This document shows, one piece after another, positions 8,649 to 16,245 of a stretch of 35,291 bases of DNA. The notes beneath the pieces are model-generated. The model saw only the letters and a list, made by a program, of their open reading frames with translations. It was not told the DNA's origin and did not search any database. Positions within the stretch are counted from its first letter, which is position 1; the number at the start of each line of letters is the position of its first letter. This DNA is from an uncultured Collinsella sp. (GTDB lineage Bacteria; Actinomycetota; Coriobacteriia; Coriobacteriales; Coriobacteriaceae). A program made the position numbers and the translations under genes. The stretch covers positions 1 to 35,291 of the forward strand of contig CAKUGT010000016.1 of NCBI GenBank assembly GCA_934654795.1. Direction: 5' to 3'.

Positions 8649-9863
8649 CTAGCAGGTCGGATACTCGCCTTCCCAGACAATGCGACGATACTGATCCGGA
8701 TCCGTATCGCCCTCGGTGGAGAAGCAGAGCACGGAGCTCGTCTTGTCCAGGCCGATGAGCTCCTTGAGCTCGGCGTACTCGGGATCGAGCATGAGGGTCT
8801 CGACCAGGCCGGTGGTCACAGCGCCGGACTCGCCGGAGATGACGCGCGGATCGCCCTTCTCGGGAGCGCCTAGGGTGCGCATGCCGCGAGCGGTGACCCA
8901 GTCGGGGCAGGACACGAAGGCGGTGGTGTGGTTGCGCAGGATATCCCAGCCCAGGATGTTGGGCTCGCCGCAGCACAGGCCGGCCATGATGGAGGGCATG
9001 TCGCCGTCCACGATGCGCGGATCGCCATCGCCGGCGGCAGCGCCCTTGTACAGGCAGGCGGCCGGAGCGCACTCGACCACGACGAAGGTGGGCGGGTTAT
9101 CGGGATAGAGGTTGGTGAAGTAGCCCACCACGGCGCCGGCAAGCGAACCCACGCCAGCCTGGACAAAGACATGCGTCGGGCGGTTGATGGCCATCTCGCG
9201 CAGCTGCTCGGCAGCCTCGGAAGCCATGGTGCCGTAGCCCTCCATGATCCAGGACGGGATCTTCTCGTAGCCCTCCCAGGCGGTGTCCTGAACGATGACG
9301 CCGCGCTCGCAGGCGTCGGCCTCGGCGGCGGCCATGCGCACGCACTCGTCGTAGTTGACCTCTTCGATGGTCACCGTGGCGCCCTCGGCGGCGATGTTAT
9401 CAAAGCGGGGCTTGGTGGAACCCTTGGGCATGTGCACGACGGCCTTCTGGCCCAGCTTGTTGGCAGCCCATGCCACGCCACGGCCATGGTTGCCGTCGGT
9501 GGCGGTAAAGAAGGTAGCCTGGCCAAAGTCCTCGGCCAGCTGATCGGAGGTCAGGTAATCGAAGGTGCAGTCGGCAACGTCCTTGCCGGTCTCGTCGGCA
9601 ATGTAGTTGGCCATGGCAAACGAGCCGCCCAGAACCTTAAAGGCGTTGAGGCCAAAGCGATAGCTCTCGTCCTTAACGCACAGGTTGGACAGGCCCAGGC
9701 GCGCGGCCTGGCCGTCCAGGCGGGCAAGCGGAGTGACGGTGTACTGGGGGAACGACTGGTGGAAGGCGCGGGCCTTCTTCACGTGGTCGAGGCTCATGAT
9801 TCCCAAGTGCTTGTCATCGCTCTTGGGCATCGTGTTGCTCGCCCACTGGATCTTATCGGCCAT
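8649..9863 (-). CDS. ygeX: Diaminopropionate ammonia-lyase
   Basis: 404 residues, standard length. It is a fold-type II PLP enzyme: the Schiff-base lysine is K76 in GLNAFKVLGGS, the acidic residues matching the E. coli catalytic pair are D123 (TDGNHGRG) and D193 (VQDTAWEGYE), and AGVGSLAGAVVGYF forms the phosphate-binding loop. It eliminates ammonia from 2,3-diaminopropionate through a 2-aminoacrylate enamine, giving pyruvate and a second ammonia. First gene of the minus-strand operon; its promoter lies in the region shared with the divergent regulator, which carries two matching palindromes. It is probably the final carbon-yielding step of purine breakdown here (inference). Confidence 0.95.
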   Translation of the reverse strand: MADKIQWASNTMPKSDDKHLGIMSLDHVKKARAFHQSFPQYTVTPLARLDGQAARLGLSNLCVKDESYRFGLNAFKVLGGSFAMANYIADETGKDVADCTFDYLTSDQLAEDFGQATFFTATDGNHGRGVAWAANKLGQKAVVHMPKGSTKPRFDNIAAEGATVTIEEVNYDECVRMAAAEADACERGVIVQDTAWEGYEKIPSWIMEGYGTMASEAAEQLREMAINRPTHVFVQAGVGSLAGAVVGYFTNLYPDNPPTFVVVECAPAACLYKGAAAGDGDPRIVDGDMPSIMAGLCCGEPNILGWDILRNHTTAFVSCPDWVTARGMRTLGAPEKGDPRVISGESGAVTTGLVETLMLDPEYAELKELIGLDKTSSVLCFSTEGDTDPDQYRRIVWEGEYPTC

Positions 9864-9955
9864 ACGGTGAACTCCTTAAGTCCTCTCTTGCCGGCCCCCG
9901 CATACGCGTTTCAGCCTGATCCCATTCATACGACTGAACTTTTATGTGGATGCCA

Positions 9956-9970
9956 AACAAAAAGTTTGTT
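9956..9970. promoter_or_regulatory. Operator-like palindrome 1 (AACAAA-N3-TTTGTT)
   Basis: AACAAA-AAG-TTTGTT is a perfect 6-bp inverted repeat with 3-base centre, upstream of ygeX. Its twin is at 10007-10021, 51 bases away centre to centre, about five helical turns. The probable ligand is the divergently encoded YheO/DauR-type regulator (inference). Confidence 0.6.
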
Positions 9971-10006
9971 AGTAATGTTCTATCACACTTTTTGGTTGGA
10001 TAACCT

Positions 10007-10021
10007 AACAAATTGTTTGTT
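10007..10021. promoter_or_regulatory. Operator-like palindrome 2 (AACAAA-N3-TTTGTT)
   Basis: AACAAA-TTG-TTTGTT has arms identical to those at 9956-9970, nearer to the regulator gene. Spacing on one face of the helix suits cooperative binding or looping between the ygeX promoter and the regulator's own promoter. Confidence 0.6.
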
Positions 10022-10140
10022 GCCGTAATCGGTACCTTTTCGCCGCCGAACGGTCACATAACGCAGCGATAGCTTCACCATTTGCGAACAAGTGGGGTTT
10101 ATGGCAAAGTGTGCCCAAACTAATTTTTAGGAAGGCACCC

Positions 10141-10794
10141 ATGACCCCCGCACAGATTGAGTTTTATAAGCGCCTTGCACACGGATTGGCGCTGCAGTTT
10201 GGCCCCAACTGCGAAGTCGTCGTTCACGATCTGGAGACCGAAGACGTGGACCACTCCATCGTAGTGATCGAAAACGGCCACGTAAGCGGACGTAAACTGG
10301 GCGATGGCCCCAGCCATATTGTGCTTGAGTCCATGCACGAGGGCACCACCGACGTGCACGACCGCGAGCCATACCTCACCAAAACCGCCGATGGCAAGCT
10401 GCTCAAGTCCTCGACCATCTTTATCCGCAACGACGAGGGCAAGCCCGTCGGCATTTTGGGCATTAACTTTGACATTACGCTCATGAAGGCTTTTGAGCGC
10501 TCGCTCGATGCCTTTACCGGCACCGGCGGCACGGGCTACACCGAGCCCGAGCCCATTACCAAAAACATCGGCGACCTGCTCGAGGACCTGCTGCGCGAGT
10601 GCGAGCAATACGTGGGCAAGCCGGCAGCCCTTATGACCAAAGATGAGCGCATTCGCGCCATTGGCTACCTCGACCGTCGCGGCGCCTTCCTCATTTCCAA
10701 GTCGAGCGAGCGCGCCTGCGAGTTCTTTGGCATCTCCAAGTACAGCTTCTATAGCTACCTCAATGAGGCCAAGGCGGCGGCCGACGACAAGTAG
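10141..10794 (+). CDS. YheO-like PAS / HTH (DauR family) transcriptional regulator 1
   Basis: 217 residues from the ATG at 10141, which has AGGAAGG five bases upstream; a GTG at 10111 in frame has no ribosome site. The N-terminal part (about 1-115) is the YheO-type PAS domain with CEVVVHDLE, NGHVSGRKLGD and IFIRNDEGKPVGILGINFD. The C-terminal 60 residues hold the HTH, ending ERACEFFGISKYSFYSYLNEA. Family members often control D-amino-acid or nitrogen-compound catabolism. It is divergent from the ygeX operon and separated from it by the two AACAAA-N3-TTTGTT palindromes, so it most likely senses a pathway metabolite and controls that operon and itself (inference). It is a paralogue of the regulator at 27879-28535. 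Confidence 0.88.
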   Translation: MTPAQIEFYKRLAHGLALQFGPNCEVVVHDLETEDVDHSIVVIENGHVSGRKLGDGPSHIVLESMHEGTTDVHDREPYLTKTADGKLLKSSTIFIRNDEGKPVGILGINFDITLMKAFERSLDAFTGTGGTGYTEPEPITKNIGDLLEDLLRECEQYVGKPAALMTKDERIRAIGYLDRRGAFLISKSSERACEFFGISKYSFYSYLNEAKAAADDK

Positions 10795-10917
10795 GCACTC
10801 GCCTAGATTGCCCCTCCCCTTTTGGGCGCGAGTTCTGGAAAGCATGAATCCAAGACCGAGCCGCTTGGAAAGTTCCATATAATCGATGACATTAGTATTT
10901 CGAAAGGGTGGAACAGA

Positions 10918-11904
10918 ATGGCGTTGAGCAAGGCATCATGCACCGGTCGCGGATTGATTCCGGCAATTGGTGGACATGTGCACCGCATGTTCGATGAGGG
11001 TGAAGACGACCTGTTTTCGCTGAGCCTTGACGACGTGATGGATGATCGCCCGTGGACCGCCGACGAACTCATGGGCGGTGGGGCTCGCCCGTCAAGCCCC
11101 AATCCCGCACTTGCGCCTAAGTCCGCATCTGCGCCGACTCCTGCGCAGCCGCCTGTTTCGACGCCCGCGTCTACGCCCGCACCCATTTCGGCGCCCACGC
11201 CCACTCCCCGCCCCGCAAGCGACCCGTCCGAGACGGCGGCATTTCTCGCTGCGGCGACGCGGAGCAAATCGGCCGACAGCACCGTTATGTACAGCGCCCA
11301 GCAGTTGCCCGTTCCTGCGGCACGCAAGTCTCCGGTCACAAGGCTCGATGAGCCCGTTGCCCATCAGGTTGCCTACGATTCCTGGGCTGCAGCCGATCTG
11401 GATGAGACCTCTACCGGCATGCCGGCGCTCGACGTTCCAGTTAACCCGCTTTTTGCCGCCAACACGAGCGCCGCGGACTATGAGGGCGGTGCGGCATATT
11501 CCGATTATTCCGATGGCTATGCTGGCACCGATCGCATCGAGACCGAGGATTATGGCACCGCATCGAGCGATTATCTCAACGATCCGTACGCTGCCACGCC
11601 TGCACCGGAATATGACCCGGAGGTCGCGTCCGCGCCGGCGTATACCAAAAGCACGGGCGAAGAGCGCTTCGCCGATTATTACGCCGAGGAAAAGGCGCTG
11701 CGTTTTTCGGAATTTCCGCAGGCAGTCAAGGTTGCCTTTATCGCCATTGTCATTGCCCTGCTCGGTGTCATTGCGTTTGAGGGATTCCGACTGTTCTCCG
11801 GCCCCACCCAAGCGGAGTCGGAGACCCAGCAAAAAGAGGACGATAACGAGTATCTGGACATCAACACCCTCAAGGGCGACCCCAACGACGGAGACGACGA
11901 GTAG
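10918..11904 (+). CDS. Unrecognised single-pass membrane protein, Pro/Ala-rich and acidic
   Basis: 328 residues from the ATG at 10918, preceded by AAAGGGTGG; a TATAAT lies at 10878-10883. No family is recognised. Residues about 50-115 form a low-complexity Pro/Ala/Ser/Thr linker, 150-255 are rich in Asp, Glu and Tyr with repeated SDY/DYG-type motifs, and one transmembrane helix occupies about 270-293 (VKVAFIAIVIALLGVIAF). The last 35 residues are strongly acidic. The layout, a long disordered N-terminal part with a C-terminal anchor, suggests a cell-envelope or scaffold protein, but the function is unknown. It begins the stretch that separates the two purine blocks and has its own terminator at 11938-11963. 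Confidence 0.7.
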   Translation: MALSKASCTGRGLIPAIGGHVHRMFDEGEDDLFSLSLDDVMDDRPWTADELMGGGARPSSPNPALAPKSASAPTPAQPPVSTPASTPAPISAPTPTPRPASDPSETAAFLAAATRSKSADSTVMYSAQQLPVPAARKSPVTRLDEPVAHQVAYDSWAAADLDETSTGMPALDVPVNPLFAANTSAADYEGGAAYSDYSDGYAGTDRIETEDYGTASSDYLNDPYAATPAPEYDPEVASAPAYTKSTGEERFADYYAEEKALRFSEFPQAVKVAFIAIVIALLGVIAFEGFRLFSGPTQAESETQQKEDDNEYLDINTLKGDPNDGDDE

Positions 11905-11937
11905 CGAGGGCTGAAGGCGGCCGCAGGATCCCGCATC

Positions 11938-11963
11938 CAGCACCGGCTTCTAAGTGCTGTTTT
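11938..11963 (+). terminator. Intrinsic terminator after the membrane protein gene
   Basis: CAGCAC / GTGCTG form a 6-bp stem with a 10-base loop, followed by TTTT, 33 bases after the stop codon. Confidence 0.5.
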
Positions 11964-11972
11964 GTCATCCAG

Positions 11973-12090
11973 CTACACTTTTCCGGATAATTTGCCTATC
12001 GAATTTGACACTTTTTTCCGAAGTTTTAAGGTGTCTATTTCGACACTTTTCCGTACTTTTACACGGGATATTTCGACACTTTTTCGGATG
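11973..12090. repeat. T-rich degenerate tandem repeat, about 33-bp period, four copies
   Basis: Four related cores occur at 11973 (CTACACTTTTCCGGAT), 12005 (TTGACACTTTTTTCCGAA), 12039 (TTCGACACTTTTCCGTAC) and 12072 (TTCGACACTTTTTCGGAT), each about 33 bases apart. The shared core is GACACTTTTYCGG. No open frame uses it and base composition is far more AT-rich than the neighbours. Function unknown. Confidence 0.65.
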
Positions 12091-12111
12091 AAAGCCGAAT
12101 AATCACTTGGG

Positions 12112-12157
12112 AAATCAAGCGCCATCCGCACGTCATTTCGCGGATGGCGCTTGATTT
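12112..12157. terminator. Perfect 18-bp hairpin, probable bidirectional terminator
   Basis: AAATCAAGCGCCATCCGC (12112-12129) and its exact reverse complement (12140-12157) enclose a 10-base loop. The AT ends of the stem can act as the U tract on either strand. It separates the T-rich repeats from the next gene. Confidence 0.6.
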
Positions 12158-12305
12158 CTGTCCGTACACGTTGATAGACTTCCTCTTGCCCGCAAGGAGC
12201 GGGCGCGTTTTATCCAGAGTCGGGGTAGAGAGTTGGCTCCACGATCCCGACGCCAACCGGCCAAGAGGCACGGTGGCCCTGCCAACATCGATGAAAGGAG
12301 TCCGT

Positions 12306-12758
12306 ATGGACAATTTCTCCGTGCGCAGCGAGCGCAATTTCCACAACCTGACAGCCAAGCCAAAACGAATGCATCTTCTAGACGAGCCGAGCGGCTACAC
12401 CTCGGCTTTGGTGAAGAACGGCCTCTCCCACCAGATGCGCTTTACCATACAGAAGCTCGAGGAAGAGCTCTGTGCTGCTGGCAACCTACATGTTCTGCAG
12501 ATCAAGCTGCTCGGAGACGACTCGCGCGAACCATCCAACTGGAAGCTCTTCGCCGACGGCGCATGCATCGCGAACGGTTCAGGAGAATTTGCCCGTGAAT
12601 GCTTCTGCGAGGGAGCCGAGGTGTTCCTGGACCTGTGCCGCGACGCCGTCGACGCGGCCGAGCTGTGCCAGTGGAGCCAAAGGGAGTACGGGCTGCTGAG
12701 TGCAGCGCGCGGGATTGCGGAGGTGCAGGTAGGCGGACCGAGCCACTCGTCATACTGA
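12306..12758 (+). CDS. Hypothetical protein, 150 residues
   Basis: The ATG at 12306 is preceded by AAAGGAG at ideal distance; the frame extends upstream to 12144 without a ribosome site, and that part overlaps the hairpin. No family is recognised. The predicted protein is soluble, acidic, with six cysteines and a C-terminal helix-rich part (EVFLDLCRDAVDAAELCQWSQ). There is no signal peptide or membrane segment. It is convergent with the exonuclease gene, with 71 bases between the stops. The strong ribosome site supports expression; function is unknown. Confidence 0.6.
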   Translation: MDNFSVRSERNFHNLTAKPKRMHLLDEPSGYTSALVKNGLSHQMRFTIQKLEEELCAAGNLHVLQIKLLGDDSREPSNWKLFADGACIANGSGEFARECFCEGAEVFLDLCRDAVDAAELCQWSQREYGLLSAARGIAEVQVGGPSHSSY

Positions 12759-12829
12759 TTGACGCTTCGATTCAAACAGCAGGGCGGAGTCGCGCTTACA
12801 GCCCCGCCATGCCAAACCGAATGGCGTTC

Positions 12830-13510
12830 TCAAAAGGCCTGCCTCCCCTCCGCCTTCGGCCTCAGCAGCAGATCGCCCAGCTCGGGGCACTTGCTGGAAA
12901 GGCGCGTCTGAGCTCGCTCGCCTATCCCCCACCGCTGACGGACTTCCTGGGCGCGCGGACTCACGTGATAGTCCCCCTCCATCATCTGCTTGAGCAGCTT
13001 AGCGGTTACGCGCGCATCGGCCAGGGCGCTGTGGGCGTGGCCCGTCGACTCGTCGAACTCGATGCCAAACCACGTCGCCGCGTCACTCAAAGAAACACAC
13101 CCGTGGCTGCCCACGTCCATAATCGAAGTGTAAAACGCCTGCAGGTCGGCCCAATCCGTAGGAAATGCGGCAAGATCGATGTGTTTTGCCTGGCACTCGG
13201 TCAAAAGCTGTCGACGATCCGCCCCGCTCCAACAGACCACCTGGGCGGAGTAGCGACCGATCCAATCGCCGAGCCTTTTGATCACCACATAGAGCGGATC
13301 GGCCATCGCAGTGTCCACGGCCGATATCCCCGCAAGCTCGCGGACGGGAAACGCAACGCCTTCGGTAAATTCTGTCTGCACAAACTGCGAGAAATCGCCC
13401 ATAACGTTGCCGTGATAGTCGAGCTTGACGGCGCCGACCTCGATAATCTCATTGCGCAGTCCACGGCGCTGGCGCTGCTTTGGCACCGGCGCAAACTCAA
13501 AGTCCAGCAC
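12830..13510 (-). CDS. DEDDh-type 3'-5' exonuclease, 5' end apparently frameshifted
   Basis: 226 residues are readable from the GTG at 13510. Exonuclease motif I is LDFEFAP (D3, E5), and motif III is HAHSALADA near residues 158-166, the HxxxxD signature of the DnaQ/ExoIII superfamily. Typical activity is removal of nucleotides from 3' ends of DNA or RNA. The GTG at 13510 has no ribosome site, and homology-like sequence continues upstream in the same frame (AIDTTNFARQIVLDFEF) without a start. A GTG at 13574 with GGAGGAAGG eight bases upstream starts in another frame (SSEKGAVYL) that joins this one by skipping one base near 13544. The natural gene is therefore probably 12830-13574 with a +1 frameshift or a sequence error. 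Confidence 0.75.
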   Translation of the reverse strand: MLDFEFAPVPKQRQRRGLRNEIIEVGAVKLDYHGNVMGDFSQFVQTEFTEGVAFPVRELAGISAVDTAMADPLYVVIKRLGDWIGRYSAQVVCWSGADRRQLLTECQAKHIDLAAFPTDWADLQAFYTSIMDVGSHGCVSLSDAATWFGIEFDESTGHAHSALADARVTAKLLKQMMEGDYHVSPRAQEVRQRWGIGERAQTRLSSKCPELGDLLLRPKAEGRQAF

Positions 13511-13730
13511 AATCTGGCGCGCAAAGTTCGTTGTATCGATAGCCGAGATACACGGCGCCTTTTTCAGATGACACGGTTAGGGCCTTCCTCCGTTGCTTGC
13601 CGCTTGCTACATAGGCGGCTACATTGCCGTAAGGATAGGCGCCCGCGCGGACATGAAAGCGGGGCGCAATGCCATGCGCCGGTCGCACGCCATGCAGGCG
13701 GTCCCAAGAGAGTCGCCCGCTCTATTCAAA

Positions 13731-13782
13731 TGCATGAAAAAGATTTAGGCCCGGTGACTTGAATCAGCGGTCATCCCGGGCC
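13731..13782 (-). terminator. Hairpin terminator downstream of the small minus-strand gene remnant
   Basis: GGCCCGG-TGAC and GTCAT-CCCGGGCC pair across an about 10-base loop at 13748-13782, and minus-strand RNA continues into UAAAUCUUUUUC, a fair U tract. It lies just after the stop at 13785, evidence that something upstream on this strand is or was transcribed. Confidence 0.5.
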
Positions 13783-13784
13783 CA

Positions 13785-13977
13785 TCAGAGCTCGTAGAGC
13801 TCTTGGTTGCTTTGGTCTTGCTCTTCACGGCGCTTGTCGAACTTTCCGAGGCACTCAAGCAGCATTCGAAGCACAACAAGTCGCTGCCATTAAGGCACTG
13901 ACCTCTTGACCAAGCAACGGCGCTGCCCAGCTCTTCACCACTTGGGCTGCCGTCAACTTTATTCTATCTGCGAGCAT
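13785..13977 (-). pseudogene. Small protein gene remnant split across two frames
   Basis: Two overlapping short frames together read like one protein. Frame one runs from the ATG at 13977 (MLADRIKLTAAQVVKSWAAP...EVSALMAAT) to a stop at 13855. Frame two is open from 13889 to the stop at 13785 and gives LVVLRMLLECLGKFDKRREE...NQELYEL. A single shift within 13889-13857 would fuse them into about 65-77 residues ending just before a terminator hairpin. No family is recognised. The upstream part of frame one is continuous with the stop codon of the fragment at 14032, so the true start is unclear. It may be a decayed gene, a sequencing indel, or chance. Confidence 0.3.
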
Positions 13978-14031
13978 CTGGTTTACCAAATGGATTTTCG
14001 GTAAAGGAAGCACGGCACGCCCGCAAAACCA

Positions 14032-14135
14032 CTACGCCCCAAGTGCCGCCATGGGGATCACCGCCACGCCGTCGTCACGTGTGTAGGCAATGCTTCCCTT
14101 TCCAACCACGACCGCTAAAAACGCCGGCGAGGCAT
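14032..14135 (-). pseudogene. C-terminal fragment of a lost gene, possibly a DUF4143-type ATPase
   Basis: The last about 34 codons (SPAFLAVVVGKGSIAYTRDD then GVAVIPMAALGA and a stop) have the look of the C-terminus of a real protein; similar endings with a YTRDDGV-VIP pattern occur in AAA/DUF4143 proteins, from memory and not checked. Upstream, the frame runs straight into palindromic repeat array 1, where coding sense is lost. The array seems to have replaced or invaded the rest of the gene. Confidence 0.3.
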
Positions 14136-14412
14136 TCTGAGACGCGCTTTCCACTTGAAGCCATGTCGATTCTGGGACACAGTTTCCGCTTGAAGCCCAT
14201 CCGGAAAGCACGTCCCATTCCGAGGCATGAGTCCGGGACGCAGTCTCCACTTGAGCTCCTGACGGGAAAGCACGTCCCACTCTGAAGCTCGATTCCGGGA
14301 TACAGCTTCCGCCAGAGACCTCAACCGGAAACGGTATCCCACTCTGGAGCCAGAATCCGGGACGCAGCTTCCGCTTGAGGGGCGATCCGGAAAGCGCGTC
14401 CCATTCCGAGCA
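14132..14412. repeat. Palindromic repeat array 1 (62-bp units, 4 complete plus 1 degenerate)
   Basis: Left arms GGGACACAGTTTCCG-like start at 14174, 14235, 14297 and 14359; right arms CGGAAAGCACGTCCC-like start at 14202, 14263, 14325 and 14387. Period 61-62 bases. Each unit is left arm, 13-14-base variable loop, right arm, then an 18-base spacer resembling ATTCTGAGGCATGATTCC. Unit 3 changes both arms together (GGGATAC with GTATCCC), so base pairing is kept. The array ends 20 bases from the ATPase stop codon. Confidence 0.85.
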
Positions 14413-14432
14413 TCACATCAGAGCGCGCTTGG

Positions 14433-15824
14433 TTATCTCCGCTCGCACATCTCGACAAACGAGATCAGCTTGACGTCTCCCCTGCTCTCCGCGGCATCCC
14501 GACATCCCTGCGTAAAGCCACGCTTCGAGAAGATCACGTAGCTTTTATGCTGCCGCCTAAAGAGCTCGCTTCGGTACACGAGCTTTTCCAGAACATCCTC
14601 GCCCGCCGGTTCATTGCGCCATTTGCACTCCGCAAACAGTGCAGTGCCCTCGCCATCGTCAACAATCAAGTCGATTTCTTCCTGCGTATGCGTGCGATTA
14701 TCCGTCCCCCACCAGCGCCCGACGCTCGCCGGAACCACATCGAGCTGGCCCGCGCGCGCGAGTTCGTACACGTATTGTTTGCATATAAGCTCAAAGACCG
14801 TACCCATGTAATCCGATATGTGCGGCTCAATGCGCTTATACGCCATCTCGGCCATATCGTTTTGAATCAGCCCGATGTTCTGCGGAACAAACTTGTACCA
14901 GAACCTAAACATCTGGTCGCTCAGTAGATACACGGCCCGCTTATTGCTCGTCTCGTTTAGGGGCAGCTCGCGCTCGACAATCCCAAGCGACGCCAGCTTA
15001 TCCACATAGCTCTTTACGTTGCTCGCAGGGATTCCCGTAGAGCTCGCAATCTCCGAGATCTTCGAGCGCCCCTGAGCAATTGCTTGCACGATCGCATCAT
15101 ATTGCTCGGGATTGCGGCACTCTTGCATTAGCAGGTTACTCGGCTCCTCAAAGAGATAGCCCGTAGGAGTAAGAAAAAGACGTTTGATGTTGTCCTTGAG
15201 CGGTGCGGCAGGATCGACTTTCTCGATATAAGCAGGAATGCCGCCCATCATACCATAGCAAACTGCAGCGTCTTCGCGACTCATGCTCTGCCACAGGCCG
15301 AGGGTCGTCGTAAAATCAAGCGGCATGATCTTAAACTGGGCCGTACGCCTACCGTATAGTGGGCTCTCGTAGCCCAACACCTGTTCCTCCATAAACGAAA
15401 GAGACGAGCCGCATAGAATCAGCATGAGCCTGGTCTCTTTGTATAAGTGGTCGATCTTGTCTTGCAGCAACGAGCTGATTTCGGGATTCGATTGGGCGAG
15501 ATAGGGATACTCGTCAATCACGACAATCAAACGTTCCGCGCGAGCCATGGTGGCCAATGCATCGAACGCTTCGTCAAAACTACGAAACGACACGCCTGCA
15601 GCACCAACCGAGCCTGCAAGTATCGCCTGGCTAAAGCCGTGCAGGTTTGCCTCCGCATTGGTACGACGAGCTTGAAAGTAAATAGCCTTCTTGCCTTGGA
15701 TGAACTCTGTGATAAGGCGCGTTTTACCCACACGACGGCGGCCGTAAATCACAGGCATTTCAAAGGAGCCCGTGCCATACAGTCGATTGAGCTCGGACAT
15801 TTCCGCTGTTCTTCCGATAAACAT
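14433..15824 (-). CDS. AAA-type ATPase with C-terminal DUF234 nuclease-like domain
   Basis: 463 residues, normal for the archaeal-ATPase/DUF234 family. Walker A GRRRVGKT is at 28-35, Walker B VVIDEY at 101-106, and a winged-helix segment around 265-310 (SKISEIASSTGIPASNVKSYVDKLASLGIVERE). The C-terminal domain has D385 (EEIDLIVDD) and E399-x-K401 (FAECKW), the arrangement of PD-(D/E)XK nucleases. Start ATG at 15824, with AAGGAAGG nine bases upstream. Members are common in archaea and anaerobes, often beside mobile or defence genes; their role is not established. It has a perfect 25-bp inverted repeat in its promoter and repeat arrays on both sides, and is divergent from the nuclease-like gene at 16541. 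Confidence 0.88.
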   Translation of the reverse strand: MFIGRTAEMSELNRLYGTGSFEMPVIYGRRRVGKTRLITEFIQGKKAIYFQARRTNAEANLHGFSQAILAGSVGAAGVSFRSFDEAFDALATMARAERLIVVIDEYPYLAQSNPEISSLLQDKIDHLYKETRLMLILCGSSLSFMEEQVLGYESPLYGRRTAQFKIMPLDFTTTLGLWQSMSREDAAVCYGMMGGIPAYIEKVDPAAPLKDNIKRLFLTPTGYLFEEPSNLLMQECRNPEQYDAIVQAIAQGRSKISEIASSTGIPASNVKSYVDKLASLGIVERELPLNETSNKRAVYLLSDQMFRFWYKFVPQNIGLIQNDMAEMAYKRIEPHISDYMGTVFELICKQYVYELARAGQLDVVPASVGRWWGTDNRTHTQEEIDLIVDDGEGTALFAECKWRNEPAGEDVLEKLVYRSELFRRQHKSYVIFSKRGFTQGCRDAAESRGDVKLISFVEMCERR

Positions 15825-15839
15825 AGGGCCATCCTTCCT

Positions 15840-15895
15840 TTACGTTATAGCTAGCTATATTATACCTTCCTATAATATAGCTAGCTATAACGTAA
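15840..15895. promoter_or_regulatory. Perfect 25-bp inverted repeat in the ATPase promoter
   Basis: Arms 15840-15864 and 15871-15895 are exact reverse complements around CCTTCC. Each arm contains the 14-bp palindrome TATAGCTAGCTATA and a TATAAT that can serve as -10 box in either direction. The nearer arm begins 16 bases from the ATPase start codon. It is a very AT-rich island in GC-rich DNA; a repressor site, autoregulation by the ATPase, or a recombination site are possible. Confidence 0.75.
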
Positions 15896-15950
15896 TTCGA
15901 CGACCGACGCACACAAAAGGGGGCAGTACACCACCGCACGTGGACCGCTC

Positions 15951-16245
15951 CGGAAACTGCACCCCGTTCTGGAGCCAAAAACTGGGCCGTAGTTTCCGCC
16001 AAGCATCCCATCCGGAAAGCGTGTCCCGTTCTGAGCGACAATTCCGGGACACAGCTTCCGCATGCGGCCCGTTGGGAAAGTTCATCCCGCTCTGAGGGCT
16101 CGTTCCGGGATGCAATTTCCGTTTGAGGCCCGATCTGGAAACGGCATCCCACTCTGAGGCCGAAATCTGGGATGTAGCTTCCGCTTGAAGGGCGATCCGG
16201 AAAGCACGTCCCATTCCGAGTGGCAATTCCGGGTCACAGTTTCCG
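15951..16245. repeat. Palindromic repeat array 2 (62-bp units, 5 left arms)
   Basis: Left arms start at 15984, 16046, 16107, 16169 and 16231, spaced 61-62 bases; right arms start at 15951 (degenerate), 16012, 16074, 16136 and 16197. Same unit and orientation as arrays 1 and 3. Arms change in step in some pairs, for example GGGATGC with GCATCCC in the third unit, and GTGTCCC with the following GGGACAC across the 18-base spacer. It lies between the divergent ATPase and nuclease-like genes. Confidence 0.85.
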
